A DNA stretch of 64,000 bases from Epinephelus fuscoguttatus. Its lineage: Eukaryota > Chordata > Actinopteri > Perciformes > Serranidae. Below, one piece after another: positions 47,548 through 60,400 of the stretch (position 1 is the stretch's first letter; the number at the start of each line of letters is the position of its first letter). The notes under the pieces are model-generated. The model was not told the DNA's origin and made no database searches. It saw nothing but the letters and a program-made list of their open reading frames with translations. The position numbers and the translations under genes were made by a program. The DNA is taken from the NCBI RefSeq assembly GCF_011397635.1, contig NC_064753.1, positions 31,024,322-31,088,321 on the forward strand. Direction: 5' to 3'.

Positions 47548-48568
47548 GTAGTATGCCGTAGTGTAGTGTAATGTAATATAGTTTAGTATAGTATAGTTTG
47601 ATTTAGCATATCATAGCATAGCATAGCATTATGTAATATAGTGTACTGTAGCATAGCATAGCATGGAATCGCAGTAGTAATAGTATAGTGTAGTATAGTA
47701 TAGTATAGTTTGGTGTAGTGAAGCATAGCGTAGCATAGCATTATGTAGCGCAGCATAGCATTGCATAGTATAATATAGAGTAATATAGCATAGCGTAGCA
47801 TAGCATAGCATAACATAGCACTGTATAGTATAGAGTAGTGTAGTATAGTATAGTGTAGCATAGAGGGAGCGTAGTATAGCATAGAATAGCATAGTATAGT
47901 ATAGTGTAGCATAGTATCATATAGTATAGTATAGTATAGTATAGTATAGTATAGTATGGTATAATATAGTATAGTATAGTATGGCACAGCACAGCATAGC
48001 ATAGCATAGCATGGAATCGCAGTAGTAATAGTATAGTGTAGTACAGTATAGTATAGTTTGGTGTAGTGAAGCATAGTGTAGCATAGCATTATGTAGCGTA
48101 GCATAGCATTGCATAGTATAATATAGAGTAATATAGCGTAGCATAGCATAACATAGCACTGTATAGTATAGAGTAGTGTAGTATAGTATAGTGTAACATA
48201 GAGGGAGTGTAGCATAGCATAGAATAGCATAGTATAGTGTAGTATAGAGTAGTGTAGTGTAGCGCAGTATAGTGTAGCATGGGGGAGCGTAGCATGGGGG
48301 AGCGTAGCATAGCATAGCATAGCATAGTATACTATAGTGTAGCATAGTATCGTATAGTATAGTATAGTATAGCATAGTATAGCATAGCATAGTATAGTAT
48401 GGTATAATATAGTATAGTATGGCACAGCATAGCACAGCATAGCATAGCACAGTGTAGTATAGCATGGTATAGTGTAGCGTAGTATAGTATAGTATGGTAT
48501 AGTATAGTATAGTATGGCACAACATAGCGTAGCATAGCATAGCATAGCATAGCACAGTATAGTATCAT
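47548..48568. repeat. TAGYA pentanucleotide-based satellite with 348-bp higher-order unit
   Basis: About 1 kb of TAGTA/TAGCA/TAGTG words. A distinctive word ATGGAATCGCAGTAGTAATA occurs at 47663 and 48011, 348 bp apart, with matching neighbours, so a longer unit has duplicated. The minus strand stays open for 320 codons of Tyr/Leu/Cys/Thr/Met because TAG on the plus strand reads CTA. This is not a gene. Confidence 0.9.
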
Positions 48569-48819
48569 ATATTTATTTAACAGTACTTTTTAGATTAATG
48601 TTTTACATACAAAACATAGTCACAGTAGAAAATACAGTGCATAGTTGAATGATATATTATCCAGCAGTATGTAAAACAGTAGATTTATGCTCATATCCAC
48701 CAGCTTGTAAAACCATTTACATATAAATATATCACAATGTAGTTTTTTTTTCCTTACAGTTTTCTCCTGTGTTAATGTGTATAGTCAGACAGTTTTTGTC
48801 AACTCACAACAAAACTCAC

Positions 48820-49800
48820 AACAAATCAACCATATGTGCTACAGATTTGCAACTTTCACCAAACTGTAGCCCCAATACTGAAGAAACTTTTGTACATTTA
48901 AACCTATTGCAAATTATGAAGTCCATCACATTTTCAATGTTCATTAAAAAAAAAAAAAAATGAAAAAAAATTTGGAGTCATGGTAGATGATGTTCGGAAA
49001 ATATCAGAATTTTATCTCAAAAACAGAATTTTTTACAGCATTTTGAATTTCGCTCTCATGCGAACAATTGGAGTCAATGCAAAAATAACAGAATTTTTGA
49101 CAGCCGTTTGAAATCTGCCTTTACACACTAACACCTGCTGTCTTACACACAGGTGACTGACTTAGTCAGTTTGTGAAGTTACAGGTGACATTTCAGTTTG
49201 CCAGTTAGCTCAGTGAGATAGAGGATGGTTCTTGGTGTTGAAGATTGTGAGTTCAAGCCTCAGCTTGTGCAACATTTCCATATGAGAAATCTACCCAAAC
49301 TTTTCATAAAGGTCCAGTCCCATGCCAGATGTCCTCAACTGGAAACACAAGACAATAGTCCTGAAGGGGGCGCTACAGCAAGCCTCTAAATTTCAAAACT
49401 TCATAACTAATCAACCATATGTGCTACAGCTTTGGAACTTTCACTCTGAAATTTGCTTTTCCATGGCATGGATGGCTACTGTCTGGCACCCTGATGCTTG
49501 GCTTAGTCAATCTGTGAAGCCACACATGACCTGTCACTTGTCAATTAGCTCAGCGAGATAGAAGATGGACCTCAGTCTCAGAAGTTGTGAGTTCAAGTCT
49601 CAGCTAAGGCAGAATGGACATTTTAATGTGAAAGTCCTATGTTCAGGCATCATGCTCTGTGATTTATTGACTAATCATTGCAGCTGTAGCATTCCTATAA
49701 TGAGCTAGAAGAAGTTTTAAACATATATACTGCAGAGTTGTCTCTTGCTAATTAGCTCAGTGAGATAGAGCATAGTGTCTTATGATTAGAATGCCACCTT
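48820..49800 (+). repeat. Tandem cluster of tRNA-like (SINE) modules
   Basis: TTAGCTCAG(T/C)GAGATAGA (A-box-like) occurs at 49204, 49544 and 49752, and TGTGAGTTCAAG(C/T)CTCAGCT (B-box-like) follows the first two. The flanking words CAACCATATGTGCTACAG (48827, 49411) and CTTAGTCA(G/A)T(T/C)TGTGAAG (49159, 49502) recur too. Units of about 341 bp are evident for the first two; the third lacks the B box. The tRNA parts cannot fold as intact tRNA genes. Confidence 0.7.
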
Positions 49801-50250
49801 TTTTCATCTTCCTACACTCTGCTTGTTGCTCAGAATTGCCTAATTTTGCCTAAAATTGCCCGGCCCCGACCATTGCTGCACAGCAGCTGTAATTATTTGT
49901 GAAATTGTATGAGTGCCTGTATCGTTCCTGTGTATCGTGTTTCTGAAAGCTGAAAAGTGTTTGTTACATTGATAAAATGATGAGTCGGACTTGTATCTGA
50001 CTTTGTGTTGAGAAAAGGATACAGTGCATGTGTGGTAAGGGTTTAAAAGGTGCTAAACAAAGACAAAAATGAACATATAGAATCTCTGAAGAGAACATCT
50101 AAATGAACCTGTACTCTGCAATTTCGTAGATTCCTTCAGGGGAAAACACACTAATATCTACCAACAGATAAAACAAACCTATGCATCTCCTCTTCTGAGC
50201 CATCCTCCCGTATTATTCATTCATAGATTTCCAGGGTGGTTAGGTAGTAG
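49801..50250. other. spi1-mybpc3 intergenic region, right part
   Basis: No coding potential and no repeat recognised; leads into the mybpc3 promoter. Confidence 0.5.
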
Positions 50251-50642
50251 AACAGATGTGGGGAGAGCAAAGAGACTTTTTTTTTTTTGGATTCAAGGTT
50301 CTAAATTTAACCACAGCCTTACATCCCTTCCCCTCCCTCTCCAGGCCTATCATTCAGCTGAGGTGTTGGAGGAAAGGATGGTTGAAATATAGTCCGAGGT
50401 CAGACGTGAGCGGGGGTGGTCTGGGGGCCGGGTTGCTGCTGGGATGGGGAGCACGAGCCGAGTGGGTGGTTGTTGTGTTTTTGGACATTGCGTCGAGCCA
50501 AGGAAAAAAGAAGTCAGGAGAGGTGGGATGGTTCATGAAAGGGGTTGGGGGCAGCACTATTAAAGGCAGAGGGGTCGACATATACACAGCAGACTGTTTA
50601 GGAACAGTGAGTCACACTGTGGAGGAGAGGAGATCATTCAGG
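50251..50642 (+). promoter_or_regulatory. mybpc3: Putative mybpc3 promoter and 5'UTR
   Basis: Within 400 bp of the ATG: CTAAATTTAA at 50301-50310, a perfect match to the MEF2 consensus YTAWWWWTAR; E-box CAGCTG at 50355-50360, immediately followed by the T-box half-site AGGTGT; a GC-rich block at 50405-50460; and a TATA-like ATTAAAGG at 50559-50566. MEF2, E-box and T-box sites are typical of heart-muscle promoters. Function is inferred. Confidence 0.5.
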
Positions 50643-50667
50643 ATGCCGGAGCCAGTCAAAAAAGCAG
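50643..50667 (+). CDS. mybpc3: mybpc3 exon 1
   Basis: ATG GATGCCGG context, MPEPVKKA, ending AGCAG|GTGAGT in phase 1. Human begins MPEPGKKP and splits at the same place. Confidence 0.93.
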
Positions 50668-51378
50668 GTGAGTGTGCTCATTCAGCTGCTTTTGAAAGTT
50701 CTGTCATAACATTTCCTTAACACATGAAAATGAAACAACTTACAGTACATCTAAAAACTGTTGTAGCTCAGTATAATGCTGGTGTCAGTTAAAATGTCTA
50801 AAAGAGTCTACAGTACATGTGACCTGTTCTGACCTGATCTTATCAGCATGCAGCAACTGAGTATCTAATGGTACATGTTACTTCCTTTGTGCAATATTCT
50901 TGTTCAACCCAAACGTCTTCTACGAAACTAACAATGTGATATCACAATATGTGTGAGAAAATATTCTACTGTGCTGTGCCACACCCCTCTTAAGCAATAA
51001 ACCACAAACTCAAGCTGCACACTGTTTTCATGATTAACAGTAATGTACCGTTTGGCTAAATAAAGTGATTATTACATTTTACATATAGCTGTATAACCAC
51101 ATTGTTCCTTAAGAAACTGTTTTGTCATTTTGTCACAATTAAAAGCTATTTTTTGCCATTTACCAGTAAATGTCAAATATAGGCCACAATGGTATAAAAC
51201 CGGTATATAAATTAGATTTACAGGTTAATTATTTCCAGACAATATCATAACAATAACATTTAAGGGGTTAGGATGAGGGGTAAGAATAGAAAATGAAATG
51301 AAATAAACTTTACTGATTCCACACAGGATCAGCTGCTGCTGTTTTGCTAGCCATAAGAATTATGTATGTTTTTAAAGC

Positions 51379-51425
<47 letters not shown>

Positions 51426-54400
51426 TGTGTGCACACATGCATAGTTGTGTTGTTTTTTTTGTTGTTCTTGTTTTTTTCTTTTACTTTTTTATACTGAATG
51501 AGGCATGATGCTATGATCATGTAAAGTAGTAACTATAAAGTGCATTGCGACAAAAATAAAACTAGTTCATAGGAAAATGTTCTGCAGATAGTTAGATCAA
51601 GTAGAGTAACAACCTATGTTTCCAGCACATATAATTCAAATATATTCTGTGATGTGATAATATGGCACAAGTAACTTGGTGTAAATGTTCACGAAAGCCA
51701 GTGGCATCATAACGTGGCACAAGTAACCTAGTGCAAATGTTCACGTAGCCAATGGCGTCATAACGTAGTACAAGTAACTTAGTGCAAATGTTTTCATAGC
51801 CAGTGGTGTCATAACATGGCACAAGTAATTTAGTGCAAATGTTAACATAGCCAGCGGTATCATAATGTGGCACAAGTAACTTCATGCAAATGTTCACGTA
51901 GCCAGTGGCGTCATAACATAGTTCAAGTAACTTCGTGCAAATGTTAATGTAGCCAATGGCGTCATGATGTGGTACAAGTAACTTAGTGCAAATGTTCACG
52001 TAGCCAATGGCGTCATAACATAGTACAAGTAACTTAGTGCAAATGTTCACGTAGCTAATGGCGTCATAACGTAGTACAAAAAACCTGGTGCAAATGTTTA
52101 CGTAGCCAATGGTATCATAACATGGTACAAGTAACTTAGTGCAAATGTTAACGTAGCCAATGGCGTCATAACATAGTTCAAGTAACTTCGTGCAAATGTT
52201 AATGTAGCCAATGGCGTCATGATGTGGTACAAGTAACTTAGTGCAAATGTTCACGTAGCCAATGGCGTCATAACATAGTACAAGTAACTTAGTGCAAATG
52301 TTCACGTAGCTAATGGCGTCATAACGTAGTACAAAAAACCTGGTGCAAATGTTTACGTAGCCAATGGTATCATAACATGGTACAAGTAACTTAGTGCAAA
52401 TGTTAACGTAGCCAATGGCGTCATAACGTAGTACAAGTAACTTAGTGCAAATCTTCACGTAGCTAATGGCGTCATAACGTAGTACAAAAAACCTGGTGCA
52501 AATGTTTATGTAGCCAATGGTATCATAACATGGTACAAGTAACTTAGTGCAAATGTTAACGTAGCCAATGGCGTCATAACGTAGTACAAGTAACTTAGTG
52601 TAAATGTTAACGTAGCCAATGGCGTCATAACATAGTACAAGTAACTTAGTGCAAATGTTAATGTAGCCAGTGGTGTCATAACGTAGTACAAGTAACGTAA
52701 TGCAAATGTTCATGTAGCCAGTGGCGTCATAACGTAGTACAAAAAACCTGGTGCAAATGTTAATGTAGCCAATGGCGTCATAACGTAATACAAGTAACTT
52801 AGTGCAAATGTTCACATAGCCAATAGCATCATAACGTAATACAAGTAACTTAGTGCAAATGTTCACGTAGCCAATGGCGTCATAATGTAGTACAAGTAAC
52901 TTGGTGCAAATGTTAACGTAGCAAGTGATGTCATAACGTATTACAAGTAATTTATTGCAAATGTTCACGTAGCCAGTGGCGTCATAACATGGCACAAGTA
53001 ACTTGGTGCAAAAGTTCACATAGCCAGTAGACAAAATCGCATCATACAACCTGCAGTTATCCATCCATTACTTCAAAGAGTTTTCCACTGGTGTGATAGG
53101 TGCTCTACGCTCCTTTTGGCCATGTTCTTTTTTTTACAGAGAGGCATGATGTTATGATAATGGAAAGTAGCAACTATAAAGTGTATTGAGACAAAAATAA
53201 AACTGTATGGTGGATAAAAATGTCCTGCAGATAGTAATTAATGTCATAACAAAGCATTAGGTCAAGTAAAGGATCTACCTGTGTTTCCAGCACGTATAAT
53301 TCATATTCCGTGGCGTCACAATGTGGCACAAATAACTTGGTGCAAATGTTCACGTAGCCAGTAGACAAAATCAATCATACTACGTGCAGTTATCCATCCA
53401 TTAGTTCGAAGGGTTTTCCATTTTGGCCATGTCAGGAACTCTATTATACGTCACATGGTCCAGGTGATAACACTGTCTGACGTGAAACTGACACTGTCAC
53501 ATTTCCAGCATCACTGCATTCACAAAATGCACCACTGATCCAAAAATGCCTGTCAGGATTCCAACTTGACAAATGAGCTTCCACAGTTTCTTTTTCCTCT
53601 CTTAGTTGGGAATGGATTGTTGTTTGTGGCGTGAGAGGCCCAACATATCACATATCAGAGGACACATTGCAGCCCAAATGGTCAGCTTGTGTGTGCTAAG
53701 ACTTTTAGTGCCATGGATTTGACCAGGACAATAACAGTTATGATCGCCTTGCGCCTGTAACGCTATCATTAATTATTATTAAGACTCTGTGGTCAACAGG
53801 ATGCTTTTTCGTGTTTAGTGCAATAAACATGGTTTGATTTATCTTCTTTAAAGGTAAACCAAATATGTATATTAAAGTAATCATTTTTTTAAACAGCATT
53901 ATATCCAATGACAATAAGCAAGGGGTTTGAACCTATAGGGAATTATCACTTGAATGAGTTCAAGCTCATTGATTATCTGGCTGACCCACAACTCTACCAT
54001 TTTGGTTTACTATTACTGCTCTCACAGCATTTTTGTCAGCAGCAACAGGCAGCAAAAAGCTCTAAAAACCCACTGCACATTACCTCCTCATCACTGAACA
54101 GCAGACGGACACAGTTAGCGACTATTTAGCGAACAGAGTGTTGCATTTAGCAGCTTCAAAGCCAGATATTTCCCCCAGGAGACCAAAGACAGAGCTAAAA
54201 GAGAGTCAGTGTTGGACCTTAGATTCATCAGGTGGCAAGAAACACGACTCCAAATGAATGATAATGTTTCTCCCTGTATCTCAGGGGGTTTAAATAAGCA
54301 ACTGTTTGCTAACAAGCTCTCCATATCAACTTTAAAGGTACATGCAAATGTTCACAACTACTTTCCTCTGCATCCAATCAGTTATTTCAGGTTCAAGACA

Positions 54401-57400
54401 CATTTTATTAAAGCTGATTTTATGCATGCACCCTATAAACAAAATGGAGTCCCACTCATGAAAATAGTGACTCATAGCACCATTAATGCTGCAACAACAC
54501 TGCAGTGACCTTTAAAACAAGCACTTGGCTAATGTGTTGCACTAATAAACTATTATGGTCAGATAAAACCTACACTCAAAAAACAAAACATGAATAAATA
54601 ATACAATTTGATAGCAACTGAAATAAACAAATATTAAACTGTTGTTGTTAAACTATGTAAGTTTAATAAGTTCAGATTTATTAGTGTCAGCAAATTACCC
54701 CTTAATCTATAATAAGAGTGTTAAACTTAGTTATCAACACTGAAAGTTCTTAATAAAGGTAATACTTGATTACAAGTGCTACAGGGATGATGTTTTTTGT
54801 GGGCTGATGTAGACCTTAACATCGCCCAAAGTTCCCTCGTCAAAAAGCCAATAGGATTTTCACATTGGTATTTGGATTATTGTCAAAAATAAGCTCTGTG
54901 CCATCAAAAAATGTATGATACTTACACATTTCGTTCAGCAATATGTACAGATGAACATCACTTTTATGTTTTATTTTTTTAGCTTAAATGTAATCACCAT
55001 AAATGAAAAGCTAGCAATAGGCTATAAACGAGCTACATACATGACTTTAACGTCACCACCACAGGCTGTAAAGCTGTGTTCGGCACAATGACGTTCTGTA
55101 GTCTCATTTAGCCACTTGTTAGCAACTGTCTTGTTTAAGACACATAAAACCTTCAAAGTTCACGAGCGTGGTATTAACTTAGGAAGTTTATGTCCTAAAA
55201 CAAAACATGAAAGTCTCTTAAGCTTGTGTTAACCACAGACCTTAATTCAGGCATCGAACCAAAAACCCATTGACTCTGAGACGAGGGAAACCGGAGTGCT
55301 AGAATGCTGAATCATTTCTTGGTTTTAGGACTTATTCCTGCAGCACTCTATTGCCAGCTCTGTACAGACTGTCATCTAAACAGTCTCTTGTATTTAGATT
55401 AACAAATAGACACTAATCAACAGACTCCACATAGACATCTGTTCTGTCTACCAGAGATATTTAATGGGCATGACCTATAATTTACTATTTAATTTTATAT
55501 TATCTGAAACTAAGCCAGTTGATTAATTTTAAATTTGATAAAGGGGTGAAAGGTAAAGCAACACTGAGTGACTAACATGACAGAAGATGCCATAACAGTA
55601 GAGATCGCTGGCTGCAGACAGACTGAGGGCACATCATTCTTTCTGTGTCTCCAGGGCCTCAAAAATAGAGTCCTGCTAATCCCTCGAGTATGATACCTGC
55701 ACCCCTGTTGCAGCTGAAGCCTGCCAGCCTCAATTATTAGTCCAGTACATATGCTTCCTATATATAAACTCGTAAGGTCATCCTACAACACGTGAAGTTT
55801 GTTTGTTCTGTATGATGGGAGTGTTGTGGACTCAAACCTGGAAACAATATGCATCTGAGTGAGGCCTGTCATGATTCCAAACACCTGGTGTTACTGCTGA
55901 ACACATGACTACTCAGGGCTGTCAGTTACAATCACTATTTTTAGGTTGTTTTTTTAACATGACAAGTGTTGCAGATTGACATTACTATGTGTGTTTATAA
56001 CTTTTTAAATGATAAAGAGACCTCTCTGCACAGCAGAAAAGGCAGCAGCTGGTATTTCACACAGTGAGTGTGAAACTTACTATTAATAGACTGACCATAG
56101 AAACCATGTATTGATTTAGTTATTTTCATTTCAGATCACTACCCAGGCCTTATTACCACCACTGAGATAGCTTTGTAATTGTGTGCTGATGTTCAGTGTG
56201 TTAGAGATGTTCCAGATGTGTCTCTCTTTGGCTGCTGGGTTCATTTTCATCAGAGTTTGAAAAAACAAAAACAAGCTCATGTTTTTGACTGAACACTAAT
56301 AATGAAAGTGAATGAACTTTACTTCACCACCTGATTAGGAAGCAAAGGATGGATGAACATAGTGAGTGTGTACCAAAAATATTCCAACATCTTCTTAACA
56401 GGTGGTGGAATGTAACTAAGTATATATAATAAAGTACAGTAATTATGTACAATTTTGAGGTACTTATACTTGATTTTATACTTTGTCCTTCTGCTCCACC
56501 GTATTTTAGAGGTAAATACAGCTCAGTCACCAGAAGAAAATGGTGGCATTGTTCGTTTCTGCACAATAGAGATGGGTTTACTTTGTACATTTCATGCGTA
56601 TCATATCGATGTTCCTAAAAGCCCCGTTTCCACCAAACACTTACGGTATGGTACCTTTGGAACCAAGCGTAACCCTTCAAACATGGTACCTAGACCCTAC
56701 CGTGTCCACTGCAAACAGTACACTTGAATGTGGGCAGGGTTGTTGTCACTCACTGCTGCACATAACCCAGTTGAAATTAATATATATAAATGCTGTGTGC
56801 TAGGTACCCCAACAGAAGGGTGACCAAAAATGGGGACAGTTAGTAACAGTTCCATTTGTACCATCCACAACTTTTCACAGTGGAAATACCAAACTGAACT
56901 GAACCGTACCGTACTGCCTAGTGGAAACGGGGCTAAATTGACATACTGTAGTATATGACCTGACTTTGTCATCAGGTAATGGAAGAAATGGTGGATGGTG
57001 TCTCACCTAAGTAAGATGGCTGCCAAGCTGCAGACCACTGTTCGAGACCAACTAACAACAAAACCTAGGTATATATTAGCAACATATCACAACGTTTCCA
57101 GCAGCAATTGTGTGGGTATTTTAAGCCAATCCATGATCCTTTCTTGATCATAACTGAGTGTTTTTTGGCCCTAAACATAGCCACATTAATCACAGCTTTG
57201 TTGAGTGTTGAGAAATGTGATGTGTAATGAGTCCTACATAGTAACAAATGTACAAATGTAACCTATCTGTGGTTTGCAGAAACGCATAATGCCAACATTG
57301 TATGTCTGTATGTTGTTGTTACTTTGCAGATTCATATTTTACACACCTTTAAAACATATGATCCTCTCATAAGGTGTAATGCCGTGCTTTAGATTAAACT

Positions 57401-60400
57401 GCAATGCAATTACTTTACATACTTCCACATTAAGATACTGTTTATGTTTATGCATCAGTAGAAACACATTTTGAAAAGGGATGATTCTTCATAATAGTTT
57501 ACTTTTGATACTTAAAATACATCTAGCTAAATGTACTTTTTGAGAAAATTGAGAATGCGGAACTTTTACTACTATTTTTAAATTGTGGTATTGGTAGTTT
57601 TACTCACTCACTTACTTACTCTTTTACTCAAAGGTGCAAACACTTCATCTATAGTCTTTTCTCAGTCCGTGCGATAGCCTTTTAACACAAGGCTCCAGAG
57701 GTCATATTATAGACACAAGGACACCTACTGAGTTGTCATCTTTACAAACACCTTTAAATTTATTATGACTCTGATTAACTGGTGATTATGTTGACAGGGC
57801 AGGGTAGAATTCGATATGCTCTTGCAAGTACTATGCCAGTAAGACTTATTATAAAGCCAGATGTTGGTGCTTTGAGACAAAAAGGCAAATTCATTGGTTT
57901 TCAGCTAGCCCCACCCAGTGTGCTGCAGACTGTACAGCACTACTTTTTCAACATGGGCAGCTCCGCTCAGCTCACAAGATTTCTTCTTCTTCTTTTGTTA
58001 AAATATGAATGACCTATTCTACTCCCTAACCTCCACCTCTATCTCTCCTTTTTTCTCTTTCTTTCTTTGCTGTTTGTTACAGTATGTGTGTTTTCATTGC
58101 ATCACTTTTGTTTTTGAATGGATGAAAGCTTCCAAGATCAGATTTCAACACAAAAACGAGATAAACAGTATTTTGGGTGTTAAAAGTGAGACTACTGTTA
58201 TTTGTTTTTCTTATTAATGTTCACCCAGGAAGACAAAAGTAGTGTGTGTGTGTTTTCTCCTAAAGATGGTTTGATTACACCTTAACAAAAAATCTGACAC
58301 TTCAAAAGGCTCACCCACCCTCCCTTTTCAGTTTCAGCCTTTGCGAAGAAACCAAAGAGTCAGGAGGCAGAGGAGGGGTCCTCTGTGGTCTTTGAAGCAG
58401 AGACCGGGAAGGCTGACGCTAAAGTAAAATGGCAGTGCAACTCAAAGGACATCACCGGTGGCGACAAATATGTGATCACAGCCAACGGAAACAAGCACTC
58501 CCTCGCCATAAACACCGTCACCAAGGAGGACACCAATGTCTATGCTGTGATTGCTGGGGGGTCAAAGGTCAAGTTTGACTTGAAGGTCATATCAAAGCCA
58601 GGTGGGAGACTTTGATGCTGCAGCTGTGTGTTTGAGGTTTCTGTTTTCTCGCTTACGTAGGCGCCACAGAGCACAAAGCAAAATATAGCACTCAATGCAG
58701 AAAATCACTGAGGCAGTAAATACTTGATGCACTACATGCTCTTGATGTTTCTGCACATGAGCTCACAGTCTGCACACTGACAGCTACTCAGTGACAAATC
58801 TCTGAAACAGCTCTGTGTGGTCTGTCTTTAAGAAGGGTTTGCCCTAAAAGCAATAGTTTCACATTATGGGAACTACACTTATTAGCTTTCATGCAGAAAG
58901 TTAGATGAGGAGATTGATACCACTCTCATGTTTATCTGTTAAATGTAAGGGGGAAGCCAGCAGACAGTTACCTGAGCTCATAGGTGAGATTTTGGGGATA
59001 CGTCCCCTGCAATGTTTAGAACAGTGGTTCCCAACTAGTCGTGGTCCAAAAGTGGGCAAGTGACTCACAAACATGTCAAGTTTGTAAAAAATTCACTTAA
59101 TTTTTGAGTACAATGAACTTCCAGCACAAAGCTTTTACTTTGAAGTGCTGTTTCTTGCTGTAAAGTGAGTGACAAATGGACAGCTACTTGTGAGCGACAG
59201 CAAACTAGCTCGACGACATGGCCAAACAGAATATTAAACAGGGTGGACCTTTAACTAATGACTAAGGAGATATCTTGACCCGAGGCTGGGCAATTTAGGA
59301 ACCACTGATTCTGAACATTTGGATTTTTTTCCTCCCAAACATGAGAGTAGCAGTGGACTTTTATTTTGACATATTTTAAAAAGATATTTACACTAATAAT
59401 TGATGCAAAATAGCACAAATTGATGCATAAAAATCCCCAGAATTAAGCGTTTGATACTAAAGATTTTCTGGCAGAGGACCCCCAAGCCCTCGGGTATGTC
59501 ATATGCGCCCCCCCCATGTTCAAATGAAGCCTACACCCTTGGTTTAGCTTAGCATAAAGACAGACAGCGAGCTAAACCAGCTAGCCTGGCTCTGCCAAAA
59601 GCCAACTCTGTGTAAAACACACCTTGTCATCACTTTCAGATTGCCAGGCAACCAGCGGAGGACTACTTGCAGTACTCCACCAAACAAATCATCCTGAAAT
59701 GTATTTCCACCATTATAATCATTATTATACCCATAACCATTATGACACATCCAACTGCAAACAAGTTCGTTTCTCTTCTTTGCATTATAAATAATTGCAA
59801 TGCAATGCTTTTGTCCATGACATCATCCCAATGTGACATCTATGGTCCAGCAAGTCTTAATGCTAAGCTAAGCTAACTGTGTTCTGGCTGTAGCTTCATA
59901 TTTGCCATACAAACACAAGATTTCCTAAAATGTCAAACTATTTCTTTAAGGATGTGAATGTTTGCCTAATCACAATAATTTTCTCCAGCACTTCATCACA
60001 TCAGCATTTTCAGTATGCTACACTGACTGTGTGCAAAGTGTGTTACAGAGCAACATTTGTGCCATTAGTCTGTCAGTGTGACCCGCTGAGGTCGTTTGTT
60101 TGGATTTGATAAGGTGGAAACAAATCTCGAAGAAAAGGCAGCAGACTAATGGGCCCAGTGTGCCACGACAGACATCCCACAGCTGTCTGTGGCTCATATC
60201 ATAGCTGCCCTTACTCCGTCTGCATGGAGACCTTGACCCTCACACCAGCACATTATTTCCTCATGAGTAACCACCACTTGACTGGTGCTCAGGATAGGCA
60301 TGAGAGGCAGCTGATAACACATGGAAAATTGTTCGGCCCTTCAAAGATAATAAGACGCAAGAAATATTTGGGTGATGAATGTTTGCCAGAGAATCATTTT

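Larger units (their letters stand above)
50668..58331. other. mybpc3 intron 1
   Basis: 7.7 kb. Holds a (GT)n tract (51382), the 51-bp minisatellite and its one-unit sister copy (51500-53425) and an intact MITE (56621-56933). The rest (53430-56600, 56940-58330) is AT-rich with no exon; long introns near the 5' end are a usual place for enhancers, but I see no clear one. Confidence 0.55.

Noticed and set aside
47583..48555. Overlapping frames of 320 and 212 codons on the minus strand
   Set aside because: Low-complexity Tyr/Leu/Cys/Met products of the TAGYA satellite; open only because the repeat has TAG on one strand.
49200..49268. Possible tRNA gene
   Set aside because: A- and B-box-like words are present but the cloverleaf pairing and anticodon stem are not, and the module is repeated nearby; SINE-type remnant.
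50256..50720. 154-codon frame running through the mybpc3 start
   Set aside because: It extends upstream into promoter sequence by chance openness in GC-rich DNA; the real start is MPEP at 50643.
51656..53036. Regularly spaced repeats resembling a CRISPR array
   Set aside because: The whole 51-bp unit repeats with no unique spacers, and the DNA is vertebrate; a minisatellite.
51592..53064. 490-codon open frame on the minus strand
   Set aside because: It is a readthrough of a 51-bp minisatellite (17-residue repeat) inside mybpc3 intron 1, with no start context, no splice structure and no family similarity.
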